Shown: positions 1 through 8,706, counted from the stretch's first letter. The stretch is 33,843 bases of DNA from Phycisphaeraceae bacterium (GCA_020851395.1 JADZCW010000059.1:1-33843), one strand, 5' to 3'. Notes: generated from the letters alone by a model not told the origin. Numbers and translations: made by a program.

Positions 1-41
1 CACGCGACGGATCGCACGCTTCCACAAGGACGAACGGAACC

Positions 42-950
42 ATGACACGCGAAACCAAGATCGGCCTCCTGGCGGGCATGGGCATCATCTTGCTGATCGG
101 GATCATCGTCAGCGACCTTCTGGTCAAACCCCCCCAGGACGTGCCGGCCCAGCTCCAGAGTTTCGCCGCCGGCGCCCAGGACAGCGTCAACAGCCGCATG
201 GCCCAGAGCTGGCGTCCCATGGGCGCGGCCCAGACCGGCGTGCAGACCGCCGCCCGGCCGATCCCCACCCCGCAGGAGCTTGAGAACCCCTCCGCCGCCA
301 GCTCCGTCGCTTCCACGGCGCAGCAGTACGCCCGGGACCTGATGGACCGGCAACCGATCCCCGCCCTGCGGCCGGAGGAGCCGGTCAGGACGACCACCTT
401 TGAGTCGGGGCGTCCGGTTGAGGCCCCCGTGGCACGCGACTCGAACCTGTTTGTGCCCGTCGAGCCTTCACCCATCACGAACCCGGGCACGCCGGTGAAC
501 CTCAACTCCGGCTCGGCCGCCGTCACTCCGACGCCCGCCGCCGCCACCCTCAAGACCGTCACCGTCGAGGCCGGTGACACCCTGGCCAAGATCGCCCTGC
601 GTGAGCTGGGCTCCAAGGGCCGCTACCACGAGATCTATGACGCCAACCGTGACCAGCTCCAGTCCCCCGACGCCGTGAAGCAGGGCATGGTCCTGAAGAT
701 CCCCGGCAAGACCGCAACGCCCGCCCCCGCCATCGTGCCCACGGCCCCGGTTGCCGTGCCGGTTGCGCCGCAGCCCGCCCGCACCTACACCGTCAAGACC
801 GGCGACACCCTCTTCGCCATCGCCCAGAAGACCCTCGGCAACGGTGCCCGCTGGAAGGACATCCTCGCGGCCAACGGCAAGACGCTCCGCAACGACGCCA
901 AGAACCTCAAGGACGGCCAGGTCCTGACGATTCCTTCCGCCAGCCGGTGA
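42..950 (+). CDS. Membrane-anchored protein with two LysM domains
   Basis: 302 aa. A short charged N-terminus (MTRETK) is followed by one hydrophobic segment at about residues 8-27, so the protein is probably anchored in the inner membrane with its bulk outside. A Pro/Ala/Thr-rich linker leads to two LysM domains, about residues 171-221 (starts TVTVEAGDTLAKIA) and 248-298 (starts TYTVKTGDTLFAIA), both ending in the typical G-x-V-L-x-I-P strand. LysM domains bind N-acetylglucosamine polymers such as peptidoglycan. It lies just upstream of an FtsL-like gene and a septal transpeptidase on the same strand, which suggests a role in cell-wall growth or division; that role is inferred from position. 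No catalytic domain is visible. The ATG at 42 is preceded by a weak purine-rich stretch (AAGGACGAACGGAA). Confidence 0.85.
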   Translation: MTRETKIGLLAGMGIILLIGIIVSDLLVKPPQDVPAQLQSFAAGAQDSVNSRMAQSWRPMGAAQTGVQTAARPIPTPQELENPSAASSVASTAQQYARDLMDRQPIPALRPEEPVRTTTFESGRPVEAPVARDSNLFVPVEPSPITNPGTPVNLNSGSAAVTPTPAAATLKTVTVEAGDTLAKIALRELGSKGRYHEIYDANRDQLQSPDAVKQGMVLKIPGKTATPAPAIVPTAPVAVPVAPQPARTYTVKTGDTLFAIAQKTLGNGARWKDILAANGKTLRNDAKNLKDGQVLTIPSASR

Positions 951-959
951 CGCCGCCCT

Positions 960-1036
960 GTAGGGCACGCATCCTGCGTGCCTTGACGTGTGAGCAAACC
1001 TCCACCCGATGACGGCACGCAGGATGCGTGCCCTAC
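960..1036. repeat. REP-like inverted pair, family A
   Basis: Two perfect 23-nt arms at 960-982 and 1014-1036 are reverse complements of each other, separated by 31 nt. Each arm is itself an imperfect palindrome (GGCACGCA-TCC-TGCGTGCC). The unit therefore resembles two REP sequences facing each other, as in bacterial BIMEs. It sits between the LysM gene and ftsL. An ATG at 1009 inside the spacer would give an N-terminally extended FtsL but is probably not used. Confidence 0.8.
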
Positions 1037-1059
1037 GCCAAAGCGGACGGTTGGGTGAC

Positions 1060-1449
1060 ATGCACCGCAAGCTCGGATTCCTGATCGCCTCGACGTTCCT
1101 TGTCGGCTCCCTGCTACTGGTCCTGCGCCAGCAGCAGTTCGAGGAGGCCCACCGGCTCGTCCGCGCCCACAAACAGATCGACCAGGCCCAGCGTGAACTC
1201 TGGCAGCTCCAGGTCCAGATCGCCGGTGAGCTCCAGCCCCAGACGTTGCGGCGGACGATCCAGACGCTGCCGGTGGAGTTCGAGCCCATCGTCGAGGACA
1301 TCCTCGCCGCCGATTCGACGCCGTCACTCCTGGTCGCCTCGGTCACGCCGGCCAAGCCCGAGCCCGGCGTAAGCCAGCCCGCGTCCAAGAAGGCATCCCC
1401 CGCCAAGAAATCCTTCAAGAAGCCCGCGGAGTCCAGCCATGGCCAGTAA
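1060..1449 (+). CDS. ftsL: FtsL-like cell-division protein
   Basis: 129 aa from the ATG at 1060. A short basic N-terminus (MHRKLG) is followed by a single membrane segment (about residues 6-22). Next comes a heptad-like charged stretch rich in Q, E, R and L (about residues 24-60), which looks like a coiled coil, then a Lys/Ala/Pro-rich tail. Size, topology and position directly before an ftsI gene match FtsL, the bitopic protein that works with FtsB/FtsQ and activates septal peptidoglycan synthesis. FtsL sequences diverge strongly, so the call rests on architecture and context. I chose 1060 over the ATG at 1009 because the latter lies inside the REP-like pair and adds a non-membrane-like stretch ahead of the hydrophobic segment. 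The 3' end overlaps ftsI by 11 nt, suggesting translational coupling. Confidence 0.7.
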   Translation: MHRKLGFLIASTFLVGSLLLVLRQQQFEEAHRLVRAHKQIDQAQRELWQLQVQIAGELQPQTLRRTIQTLPVEFEPIVEDILAADSTPSLLVASVTPAKPEPGVSQPASKKASPAKKSFKKPAESSHGQ

Positions 1450-3274
1450 GACGACTCTACCGGGGCTCCAGCCGGGCGACCGACTCGCCGGCCTGCGCCG
1501 CGTGGCCATGGAAGAGACCGAGACGCGCCAGCGAGGCGGCCGGTTCGCCGTCGTCGCCACGATCCTTGCCCTGACGATCACCCTCGGCTACGGCCTGATG
1601 GCCGCTCGCGTCATCCACCTCCAGAACAACCCCCCACGGCCTGTCGCCGAACGCGTGGGCATGCAGCACGGCACGATTCCCCTGATCGCTCGACGCGGCA
1701 CAATCCTGGACCGCAAGGGCCGCGTCCTGGCCTCGACCGGCGTGGCCTGGAAGCTCTTCGCTGACAGCCAGATTATCGAGGATCCGGTCGCATTCGCCCA
1801 GAAAGTCGGTCAGGAGCTCGGATACCCCGCCACGCCGCTGGCCAAGGCCATCATCGACAAACTCGGCAGCCGGTTCATCGTCCTGGACCGGCAGATGGAT
1901 GACGAAAAAGCCTCGAAAGTCCTGGACCTGCGCATCCCGGGCCTGGGCCGGCAGATGTACCTCGAGCGCCACTACCCCATGAAAAGCCTCGCCGGCCAGC
2001 TCATCGGCTTTGTCGGCACGGACGACAAGGGGCTCGAAGGGCTCGAACGCTACTTCAACACCGAACTGACCGCCACGCCCGGCCAGGTCGACTACGTCCG
2101 GGCCGCCAATCGTCGGCCGCTCTGGATCCAGCCCGCTGGTTACCAGCTCCCGCAGACGGCCACGGCCGTGCGCCTGAGCCTCGACGTCGCCATCCAGGCC
2201 ATCGCCGAGGAGGAGCTCGAGGCCGCCTGCCGCAAGTTCGAGGGCAAGTCCGGGCAGTTGATCGTGATGGATCCGAACACGGGTGAGATCCTGGCCATGG
2301 CCAACTACCCGTTCTTCGATCCGGGCTCCTTCGAGGACTCCAAGCCCGACGTCCGCCGCAACCGCTGCATCACCGACATGTTCGAGCCCGGCTCGATCTT
2401 CAAGCCCTTCGTCTGGGCCGTGGCCACCGAGCGAGGCACCGCTCGGCCGACGGAGTTGATCGACTGCCACAACGGCCTGTACGTCACCCCCATCGGCCGA
2501 CGCTTGCGCGACGCCCACCCCTACGGCCTGCTGACGTGGGAGGGCGTACTGATCAAGTCCTCGAACATCGGCATGGCCGTCGTCGGCCAGCGGATGGGCA
2601 ACACCGCCCTCTTCAACGCCATCCGAAGCTTCGGCTTCGGCCTGAACACCGGCAGCAAGCTCCCCGGCGAGTCCGCGGGCATGGTCCGGCCGTTGCGATC
2701 GTGGGGCCATTACTCCGAGACCAGCGTCCCGATGGGCCAGGAGGTCGGCGTCACGGCCCTTCAGCTTGTACGGGGCATGGCCATCCTGGCCAACGACGGC
2801 CAGACCGTCGTCCCGACCGTCCTGCTCAAGGACCCTGACGACCCGAGCATCCCCGAGCTGACCGTCCGCGAGCAGGTCATCAAACCCCAGACGGCCAAAC
2901 AGGTCCGCCAGGTCCTGCGTCGCGTGGTCGTCGAGGGCACGGGCCGGCAGGCAGCCAGTGAGCTCTACAGCATCTGGGGCAAGACAGGCACGGCCCAGAT
3001 CGCTGATCACAAGCGCGGCGGCTACCTCGAAGGCGCCTACGTCGGCTCGTTCCTCGGCGGGGCCCCGCTGGACCACCCACGCATCGTCGTCGGCTGCTTC
3101 ATCCACCGCCCCAATCCCTCCAAGGGTTACTACGGCGGCACCATCTCCGCGCCGGCGGTCAAGAACGTCATCGACCGCACCCTGATCTACCTCAACCAGG
3201 CCCCGGACCTCGAGCCCAAGGACAAGGACGTCAACGCTATCGACGAGGCCCTGATCGCCATGGACCGCGACTGA
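1439..3274 (+). CDS. ftsI: Class B penicillin-binding protein (FtsI/PBP2-type transpeptidase)
   Basis: 611 aa. The N-terminal cytoplasmic part is about 35 residues, followed by one membrane segment (about residues 38-58) and a PBP dimerisation domain containing the RGTILDRKGRVLAST motif. The transpeptidase domain carries all three active-site motifs: S-I-F-K at 319-322 (Ser319 nucleophile), S-S-N at 374-376 and K-T-G-T at 515-518. Such enzymes cross-link peptidoglycan at the septum and are the targets of beta-lactams. The length is typical for FtsI/SpoVD. There is no clear C-terminal PASTA domain. The gene overlaps ftsL by 11 nt. The usual next gene of the dcw cluster, murE, is absent; gcvT follows. 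Confidence 0.93.
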   Translation: MASKTTLPGLQPGDRLAGLRRVAMEETETRQRGGRFAVVATILALTITLGYGLMAARVIHLQNNPPRPVAERVGMQHGTIPLIARRGTILDRKGRVLASTGVAWKLFADSQIIEDPVAFAQKVGQELGYPATPLAKAIIDKLGSRFIVLDRQMDDEKASKVLDLRIPGLGRQMYLERHYPMKSLAGQLIGFVGTDDKGLEGLERYFNTELTATPGQVDYVRAANRRPLWIQPAGYQLPQTATAVRLSLDVAIQAIAEEELEAACRKFEGKSGQLIVMDPNTGEILAMANYPFFDPGSFEDSKPDVRRNRCITDMFEPGSIFKPFVWAVATERGTARPTELIDCHNGLYVTPIGRRLRDAHPYGLLTWEGVLIKSSNIGMAVVGQRMGNTALFNAIRSFGFGLNTGSKLPGESAGMVRPLRSWGHYSETSVPMGQEVGVTALQLVRGMAILANDGQTVVPTVLLKDPDDPSIPELTVREQVIKPQTAKQVRQVLRRVVVEGTGRQAASELYSIWGKTGTAQIADHKRGGYLEGAYVGSFLGGAPLDHPRIVVGCFIHRPNPSKGYYGGTISAPAVKNVIDRTLIYLNQAPDLEPKDKDVNAIDEALIAMDRD

Positions 3275-3399
3275 TCCGTCCGCTCGTCCGGCCGGTTGGT
3301 GCATCCAAGTTCCATCGAGTAATCTTTGCATTCCGCCGATCGCCCGTCCCCCTGACGGACGCGGCTCGATCACCACCCTTGATCGGACAGGAGCATTCC

Positions 3400-4491
3400 T
3401 TGCATCAGACCGCCTTCCACAGCCTGCACGTCAAGCACGGGGCCAAGTTCGTCGACTACTTCGGCTGGCAGCTGCCCATCATGTACAAGTCGATCCACGA
3501 GGAGCACAGGCAGGTCCGCACGTCGGCGGGCCTGTTCGATGTCTCGCACATGGGCCGGATCAAGATCACCGGCCGCCACGCCCGCCGGCTGCTCGAACGC
3601 GTCCTGACCCGTCGGATCACGGACATGGAGGAGATGGCCTGCCGGTACTCGCTGGTCTGCAACGAGCGCGGCGGCGTCATGGACGACGTGATCGTCTACC
3701 GCTACCCGGACTACTGGATGCTGGTGGTCAACGCGGCCAACCGCGAGAAAATCTTCGCCCACCTGCGGGCCAACGTCGGCGACCTGTCGGTTAAGCTCGA
3801 TGACTTCACGCTCAGCTCGGCCATGGTGGCTGTGCAGGGGCCCAAGGCGATGAGCTTCATCGGCGAGTTCTCCCGCGAGATCCCCACACTCAAACGTTAC
3901 CACTTCTGCCTTAAGAATCTGGTCATCATGAAGCTGACTGTCAGTCGGACGGGCTACACGGGCGAGGACGGCGTGGAGATCATCATGCCGGGCAACCTCG
4001 CGGCGATGGCGCTCAAGCTCTGGCTCAAGGACGACGACGAGTCCGGCGTGCTCAAGCCCGCGGGCCTGGGCGCACGCGACACGCTCCGCCTCGAGGCCGG
4101 CATGCCCCTCTACGGCCACGAACTCACCGAGGACATCGACCCCCTCTCAGCGGGTCTGAACTTCGCTGTGACGCTGGACAAGGACCAGATGGACCAGGGC
4201 GAGCCTTTCATCGGCCAGGAAGCCCTCAAGAAGATCGCCGCCGCCGGGCCCGCCAGGAAGCTCGTGGGCCTCAAGCTCGAGGGCAGACGGACGCCCCGTC
4301 AAGGCATGAACGTGCTGGCGGGCGACGCCGTGGTCGGCCAAGTCACCAGCGGCTGCCTGTCCCCCACACTCGAGTGTCCGATCGCGATGGCTTTCGTCCA
4401 GAGCGGCGCGACGCCCACGAGCATCGACTTCGGCAGCGAGAAGCTCGCGGCCCAACAGACACCGCTGCCCTTCTACAAGCGGCCGTCCTGA
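3400..4491 (+). CDS. gcvT: Glycine cleavage system T protein (aminomethyltransferase)
   Basis: 363 aa from a TTG start at 3400. This start is preferred because GGAG sits 7 nt upstream (around 3389-3392), whereas the upstream in-frame TTG at 3379 has none. The protein moves the methylene group from H-protein-bound aminomethyl lipoate to tetrahydrofolate, releasing ammonia. Family signatures are visible: an N-terminal stretch with HGAKFVDYFGWQLP, the SAGLFDVSHMGR motif, the folate-domain motif GYTGEDGVEI, and the C-terminal barrel with VTSGCLSPTLECPIAMAFV. The length matches the family. gcvH and gcvP are not in this window. folD, another tetrahydrofolate enzyme, lies about 5 kb away. Convergent with the sigma-factor gene downstream. 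Confidence 0.95.
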   Translation: MHQTAFHSLHVKHGAKFVDYFGWQLPIMYKSIHEEHRQVRTSAGLFDVSHMGRIKITGRHARRLLERVLTRRITDMEEMACRYSLVCNERGGVMDDVIVYRYPDYWMLVVNAANREKIFAHLRANVGDLSVKLDDFTLSSAMVAVQGPKAMSFIGEFSREIPTLKRYHFCLKNLVIMKLTVSRTGYTGEDGVEIIMPGNLAAMALKLWLKDDDESGVLKPAGLGARDTLRLEAGMPLYGHELTEDIDPLSAGLNFAVTLDKDQMDQGEPFIGQEALKKIAAAGPARKLVGLKLEGRRTPRQGMNVLAGDAVVGQVTSGCLSPTLECPIAMAFVQSGATPTSIDFGSEKLAAQQTPLPFYKRPS

Positions 4492-4530
4492 CACCGAGTG
4501 TTGGCTGAATGATCGCGGAGAAAAGCCTGT

Positions 4531-5496
4531 TTAGGCGCTGCGACGACGGCGTGGGCTTGGCGGATCCGCCGCGACGGTGGTCGCCTCGGCGGGCTTCGTC
4601 CGGCGACGACGGCGCCGACCGGGCTCGGTGTCATGCTCCTTGCCGAACGGGTTGCGACTGTCGAGCCGCCGCCCAAGCTTCTCCAGGGCCTCGATCTCGA
4701 TCTGACGTACGCGCTCGCGGGTCAAGCCCACGCGTTGGCCCACTTCCTTGAGCGTCAGCGGGCCCTCGCCGTTGAGGCCGAAACGCAGCCGGAGGATGTT
4801 GGCCTCCCGCTCGTCGATGGCCTCGAGGAGTTTGCGAATCGTCTGCACGTCGTCGCGATTGACCATGTGCTCGTCGGGCATCATGTGCCGGTGGTCGTGC
4901 AGCATCTCGGCCAGGTCCATGCCGGTCTCGCCGTCCTTGGTCGGGGCGTTGCCCGTCTGGGCGGGTCGCTGGAACGCCCGCACGGCCTTGCGGATCATGC
5001 GGACCTTCTTGGGATTCAGCTGCATCACCTCGGCCAGCTCGGGCACCGAGGGCGATCGCCCGAGCTTCTCCTCGAGCTCCGCTGCGGCCTTCTTCCAGCG
5101 GGCGATCAGCTCGACCATGTAGGCCGGGATGTGCACGGGCTGGACGGCGTTGATCAGGGCTCGCTTGATCGCCTGCTTGATCCACCACGAGGCGTAGGTC
5201 GAGAAGCGAGCCCCCTGCTCGGGGTCGAAGGCCTCGACGGCGCGGAGCAAGCCGAGGTTGCCCTCCTCGATCAGGTCGATCAGGGGCAGGCCACGGTTGG
5301 CGAATCGCTTGGCGATGTTGACCACGAGGCGGAGGTTCGAGCGGACCATCTGTTCCCGGGCGGCCGGGCAGTTCTCGTGCATGATCTTCCAACACAGCTC
5401 CCGCTCCTGCTGCTGGGTCAGCAGAGGAGACGCGTCAATCTCCTTGAGGTACAACGCCAGCCCGCTTTTAATGGGGGAGCCACGCATCAAGCACAT
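4531..5496 (-). CDS. RNA polymerase sigma factor, sigma-70 family (group 2-like)
   Basis: 321 aa. Region 1.2 (LALYLKEIDASPLLTQQQE) begins near the N-terminus, so region 1.1 is missing. Region 2 contains NLRLVVNIAKRFANRGLP, LIDLIEEGNLGLLRAVEAFD and the -10 recognition helix TYASWWIKQAI. Region 3 follows, then region 4 with the -35 recognition helix (TLKEVGQRVGLTRERVRQIE). The lack of region 1.1 and the short length suggest an RpoS/SigB-like alternative factor rather than the housekeeping RpoD, though some lineages have short primary factors. After region 4 there is an unusual tail of about 35 residues with a run of six arginines and a terminal Pro/Arg/Ser-rich stretch. The start at 5496 has a GGGG purine run just upstream; a second ATG lies three codons in. 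It is 132 nt downstream of the glucokinase gene on the same strand. Confidence 0.9.
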   Translation of the reverse strand: MCLMRGSPIKSGLALYLKEIDASPLLTQQQERELCWKIMHENCPAAREQMVRSNLRLVVNIAKRFANRGLPLIDLIEEGNLGLLRAVEAFDPEQGARFSTYASWWIKQAIKRALINAVQPVHIPAYMVELIARWKKAAAELEEKLGRSPSVPELAEVMQLNPKKVRMIRKAVRAFQRPAQTGNAPTKDGETGMDLAEMLHDHRHMMPDEHMVNRDDVQTIRKLLEAIDEREANILRLRFGLNGEGPLTLKEVGQRVGLTRERVRQIEIEALEKLGRRLDSRNPFGKEHDTEPGRRRRRRTKPAEATTVAADPPSPRRRRSA

Positions 5497-5628
5497 CTGC
5501 CCCGATAGCTCAGAAGCCGCGGAAATACGGCCCGGGTCGGGGCGTCCTCTCCTGGGTATACGTCGGTCTTTTGGATGGAGTGCTTAAGGCCGGACGGTCG
5601 TGAATCGAAGAGCGGGCACCGTCGAAAG

Positions 5629-6630
5629 TTAGGGCAGGACGCCACGTTGGCTGACTTCCCACGCCACACCCGCGGCTCCGATAATCCCCGCGTCATTTCC
5701 CAACCTCGCGGGCACGATCGCCAACGTGTCAGCCGAGGCGATCCGCCACGTCCGCTCCCGGAAGGAGCGCCGGATGCGATCGAACATCCAATCACCAGCC
5801 AGGGCCATCCCGCCGGCGAAGACAATCATCTTGGGATCGAGCACGCGGGCCAGCGTGATGCACGTCCACGCCAGGTCATTGCAGACGCCCTGGGCCACCT
5901 CGACGGCCAGCACGTCGCCGGCCTGGGCGTGGTCGAACAGGTCCTTCGCCGTCGGCTCGGTGCACGATCGCAGCGACGTCGGCCGGCCGGTCTGGACAGC
6001 CTCCTTCGCTCGGCGAGCGGCGGCGTTGGCTGAGGCGTAGAGCTCCAGGCACCCCCGCTGCCCGCAGCCACAGGGCAGGCCGTCGTTGCCGGGATGCAGG
6101 ATCAGGTGCCCCACCTCGGCCGCCAGGCCGAAGCCGCCGTGCAGCACGCGGCCGCCGATGACGATCCCGCCGCCGACACCTGTGCCTAGCGTGAGCATGA
6201 CGAGCGGGTCCGGTGGCGAGGCATTGTGACCATCCCCGCGCCCCGCGCCGGCCCAATACTCGCCGAAGGCGGCCGCGTTGGCGTCGTTCTCGATCACGGT
6301 GGGCAGGCCCAGCAGATCGCTCATCCGCTTGGCCAGGGGGACATCGGTCCAGCCCGGCAAGTTGGGGGCGTTGAGAACAGCACCGTGGTCGAAATCGATC
6401 AGCCCCGGCGTACCGACACCGGCGGCGGCGATCGAGCCATGTCCAAGCGTCAGGCCGGCCCTCTGGGCGACCTCCCCCCCCAGCCGGGCGATCGCGGAGC
6501 AGACGGCCTCAAATCCGTCCTTGCCGGGCGTGGGGGCCGACCCCCGCGACAGCACCCTGCCGGCGTCATCAACGATGCCGGCCTTGATGTTCGTCCCCCC
6601 CAGGTCAATGCCGAGGTAATGCTTGGGCAT
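5629..6630 (-). CDS. glk: ROK-family glucokinase
   Basis: 333 aa. The N-terminal phosphate-1 motif LGIDLGGTNIKAGIVD binds ATP. The sugar-binding region has GTPGLIDFDHG and the catalytic motif ENDANAAAFGEY. The ROK zinc site is complete: an upstream His in AEVGHL, then the Cys cluster CGCGQRGCLE. Members phosphorylate glucose or related hexoses with ATP; ENDANAAA favours glucose, but N-acetylmannosamine or fructose specificity cannot be excluded from sequence. The start MPKHYLGIDLGG fits the family well. It is divergent from ispH and upstream of the sigma-factor gene. Confidence 0.9.
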   Translation of the reverse strand: MPKHYLGIDLGGTNIKAGIVDDAGRVLSRGSAPTPGKDGFEAVCSAIARLGGEVAQRAGLTLGHGSIAAAGVGTPGLIDFDHGAVLNAPNLPGWTDVPLAKRMSDLLGLPTVIENDANAAAFGEYWAGAGRGDGHNASPPDPLVMLTLGTGVGGGIVIGGRVLHGGFGLAAEVGHLILHPGNDGLPCGCGQRGCLELYASANAAARRAKEAVQTGRPTSLRSCTEPTAKDLFDHAQAGDVLAVEVAQGVCNDLAWTCITLARVLDPKMIVFAGGMALAGDWMFDRIRRSFRERTWRIASADTLAIVPARLGNDAGIIGAAGVAWEVSQRGVLP

Positions 6631-6698
6631 GGGTGATGACGCCTGTCAACAGGCTGGATTGTCCGCTGGCCGTCGAACCGGCGGGCGGGTGAAGAGAC

Positions 6699-6704
6699 TA
6701 TGAT
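6699..6704 (+). promoter_or_regulatory. Candidate -10 box for ispH
   Basis: TATGAT matches the TATAAT consensus at five of six positions and lies 56 nt before the ispH ATG. No convincing -35 box is visible 16-18 nt upstream. If used, transcription would begin near 6711. That would exclude the in-frame ATG at 6707 and support the start at 6761. Confidence 0.3.
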
Positions 6705-6760
6705 AAATGGCCCCGGGGCTTTCCGCTCCGAGCCGTCCCACCCTTGCGAGGTTGACCCTG

Positions 6761-7708
6761 ATGCGCATCCTGCTCGCCAACCCCCGCGGCTTCTGTGCCG
6801 GCGTGAACATGGCCATCCAGTGCGTCGAAGAGGCCGTCAAGATCGTCGGCACGCCGCTGTACGTCTACCACGAGATCGTGCACAACCGCCACGTGGTCCA
6901 GCAGTTCGTCCGGCAGGGCGTGGTCTTCGTCGACGACATCGACGAGGTGCCGAGCCACTCGACGGTGATCTTCTCGGCCCACGGCGTCAGCCCCGACGTC
7001 CGCAAGCGGGCCAAGGGGCGCGGCTGCACCATGATCGACGCGACCTGCCCGCTGGTGACCAAGGTGCACATGGAGGCCATCCGCTACGCCCGCCAGGGTT
7101 ACCACATCCTGCTCGTCGGCCACGCCGGGCATGACGAGGTCGTCGGCACCGTCGGCGAAGCCCCGGGGGCCATCAGCATCGTCGAGTCGCCGGCCGACGT
7201 GGAGAAACTGCCCTTCACCGACGCCGACCCGCTGGTGTACCTGACGCAGACCACGCTGAGCATGGACGACGCGAACCTCATCATCGACGCTATCAAAAAG
7301 CGCTACCCGCACGTCAAGAGCCCGCCGAGCGAGGACATCTGCTACGCGACGACCAACCGCCAGCACGCCGTGCGCGATCTGGGACGCGACGTGGACGTGG
7401 TGCTGGTCGTCGGCTCGCGCAACAGCTCCAACTCGGTCCGCCTGACCGAGATCAGCCAGAACACCGGGACACGGGCCTACCTCGTCGACGACGTGAGTGA
7501 GCTCAGACACGAGTGGTTCGACGGCGTCGAGAACGTGCTGGTGACCGCTGGGGCCTCGGCGCCCGAGCACTTGGTGCGGGAGATCGTTGACAACCTTCTG
7601 ACCAAGCACGGCGGACAGGTCGAGGAACGCCACGTCGTCGAGGAGGACATGCACTTCGAGCTGCCGATCAGCCTGCGCAGGCTGCGCGAGCGGGCGCCGG
7701 TGCGGTAG
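6761..7708 (+). CDS. ispH: 4-hydroxy-3-methylbut-2-enyl diphosphate reductase
   Basis: 315 aa from the ATG at 6761; an upstream in-frame ATG at 6707 adds a non-conserved leader. IspH is the last enzyme of the MEP isoprenoid pathway and reduces HMBPP to IPP and DMAPP using a [4Fe-4S] cluster. The three cluster cysteines are Cys12 (NPRGFCAGV), Cys96 (IDATCPLVTKVH) and Cys194 (EDICYATTNRQ), at or close to the positions in the E. coli enzyme. Substrate-binding histidines are seen in YHEIVHN, SAHGVSP and VGHAGHDE, and the Ser-Asn motif is GSRNSSNS. The length is typical. The gene stands alone, divergent from glk and convergent with the lipoprotein gene. Confidence 0.96.
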   Translation: MRILLANPRGFCAGVNMAIQCVEEAVKIVGTPLYVYHEIVHNRHVVQQFVRQGVVFVDDIDEVPSHSTVIFSAHGVSPDVRKRAKGRGCTMIDATCPLVTKVHMEAIRYARQGYHILLVGHAGHDEVVGTVGEAPGAISIVESPADVEKLPFTDADPLVYLTQTTLSMDDANLIIDAIKKRYPHVKSPPSEDICYATTNRQHAVRDLGRDVDVVLVVGSRNSSNSVRLTEISQNTGTRAYLVDDVSELRHEWFDGVENVLVTAGASAPEHLVREIVDNLLTKHGGQVEERHVVEEDMHFELPISLRRLRERAPVR

Positions 7709-7734
7709 GTGATTCGGCGGTGCCCGATCCCGGG

Positions 7735-8706
7735 TTACTGATCCAGGTCCACGATGTGCCGTGGATCGACCTTGAAATGACGCTCGATGATGAAGGCCGG
7801 GTCGAAGAGGCGGTCCTTGATCCGCCCCTCCTCGTCGCCGCCGCGCGGGTCACTCAGGCTCAGCGTCATCCGGGCGTTGAGCTGCGTCAGCCGTACCTTG
7901 ACCTGACTGGCCAGGTAGGGCCAGTCCTGGCTGTCGGACAGCCCCTTGGTGCGGACGCGCTGGGGGTGCGTCAGCTCGGACACGAGCAACGTCACGCCTT
8001 GGACGTCGTGCAGCTCGACGCGCTCGACCAGGCCATCAGCCTGCCGAAACCACGTCCACCACTGCCGTCCATCGGCGCCCGACACCGTCTTGAGGACCCA
8101 CGCCGCCTTGGACGTGTCCCAGTCGATCCGCAGTAGGTCGCCGACCGGTTGTGAGGACGACGCGGAGGCCGCTGCGGGGGACACGGTCACGGGATGTAGG
8201 CCCATCACACGGGCGAAATCACCCGGCGTGATCGGCAACGCGAAGTCGGTCAGCAGGGCGAACTTGTCGGGGCTGAAGCGCGCGTGGCGGCCGACGTAAG
8301 CCAACCGGGGGTCAGCCTGGGCATTGACGATCCAGTAGCGATCCGCGTCGGCCCCGAGCCAGAATCCCGTCTGCCCCGCCTTGCCGATGTCGGCCGCGAG
8401 CTTGTCGGCGTCGGCGAGCACCAGCGTGCCCTCGCCGCGCTCGAAGCGTGACTCCCCTCTCTCGTCCCGCCAGCGCAGCACGATCTCCAGCCGCGACCAG
8501 AGCCGGGTCATCTGCCCGGCACGCCAGTTGAATCGCTCGATCACCTGGGCGTTGGTCACGTCTTTGGGGCGAGGATATTCGCGGTCGAAAAGACCCCTGC
8601 CCCCCTTCCCCTTGCACCCGGTCAGCAGCAGGCCGCAGAGCAGGACCGCGAGAGCCGTCCGCCAACCCGACGAAGCTTTCGCATCCGATGGCCTACAGCT
8701 CGGCAT
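7735..8706 (-). CDS. Predicted lipoprotein of unknown function
   Basis: 323 aa from the ATG at 8706, which gives a sensible signal peptide; an upstream ATG at 8721 adds five residues. A hydrophobic stretch (ALAVLLCGLLL) ends in the lipobox L-L-T-G-C, with Cys at about residue 31, so the mature protein should be lipid-anchored. The mature part is largely beta-prone (RLEIVLRW, GEGTLVLADADKLAADIG, YWIVNAQADPRLAYVG). This loosely resembles outer-membrane lipoprotein carriers of the LolA/LolB type, but I see no diagnostic motif and do not claim it. It overlaps the preceding gene by about 14 nt, so the two are probably co-translated. Confidence 0.75.
   Translation of the reverse strand: MPSCRPSDAKASSGWRTALAVLLCGLLLTGCKGKGGRGLFDREYPRPKDVTNAQVIERFNWRAGQMTRLWSRLEIVLRWRDERGESRFERGEGTLVLADADKLAADIGKAGQTGFWLGADADRYWIVNAQADPRLAYVGRHARFSPDKFALLTDFALPITPGDFARVMGLHPVTVSPAAASASSSQPVGDLLRIDWDTSKAAWVLKTVSGADGRQWWTWFRQADGLVERVELHDVQGVTLLVSELTHPQRVRTKGLSDSQDWPYLASQVKVRLTQLNARMTLSLSDPRGGDEEGRIKDRLFDPAFIIERHFKVDPRHIVDLDQ

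Noticed and set aside
1457..3376. Long minus-strand reading frame antisense to ftsI
   Set aside because: It mirrors the third-position GC bias of ftsI, has no recognisable domain, and covers a clear transpeptidase gene. Similar mirrors at 4633-5508 (plus), 24543-25748 (minus), 28549-30063 (plus) and 30887-32170 (plus) are rejected for the same reason.
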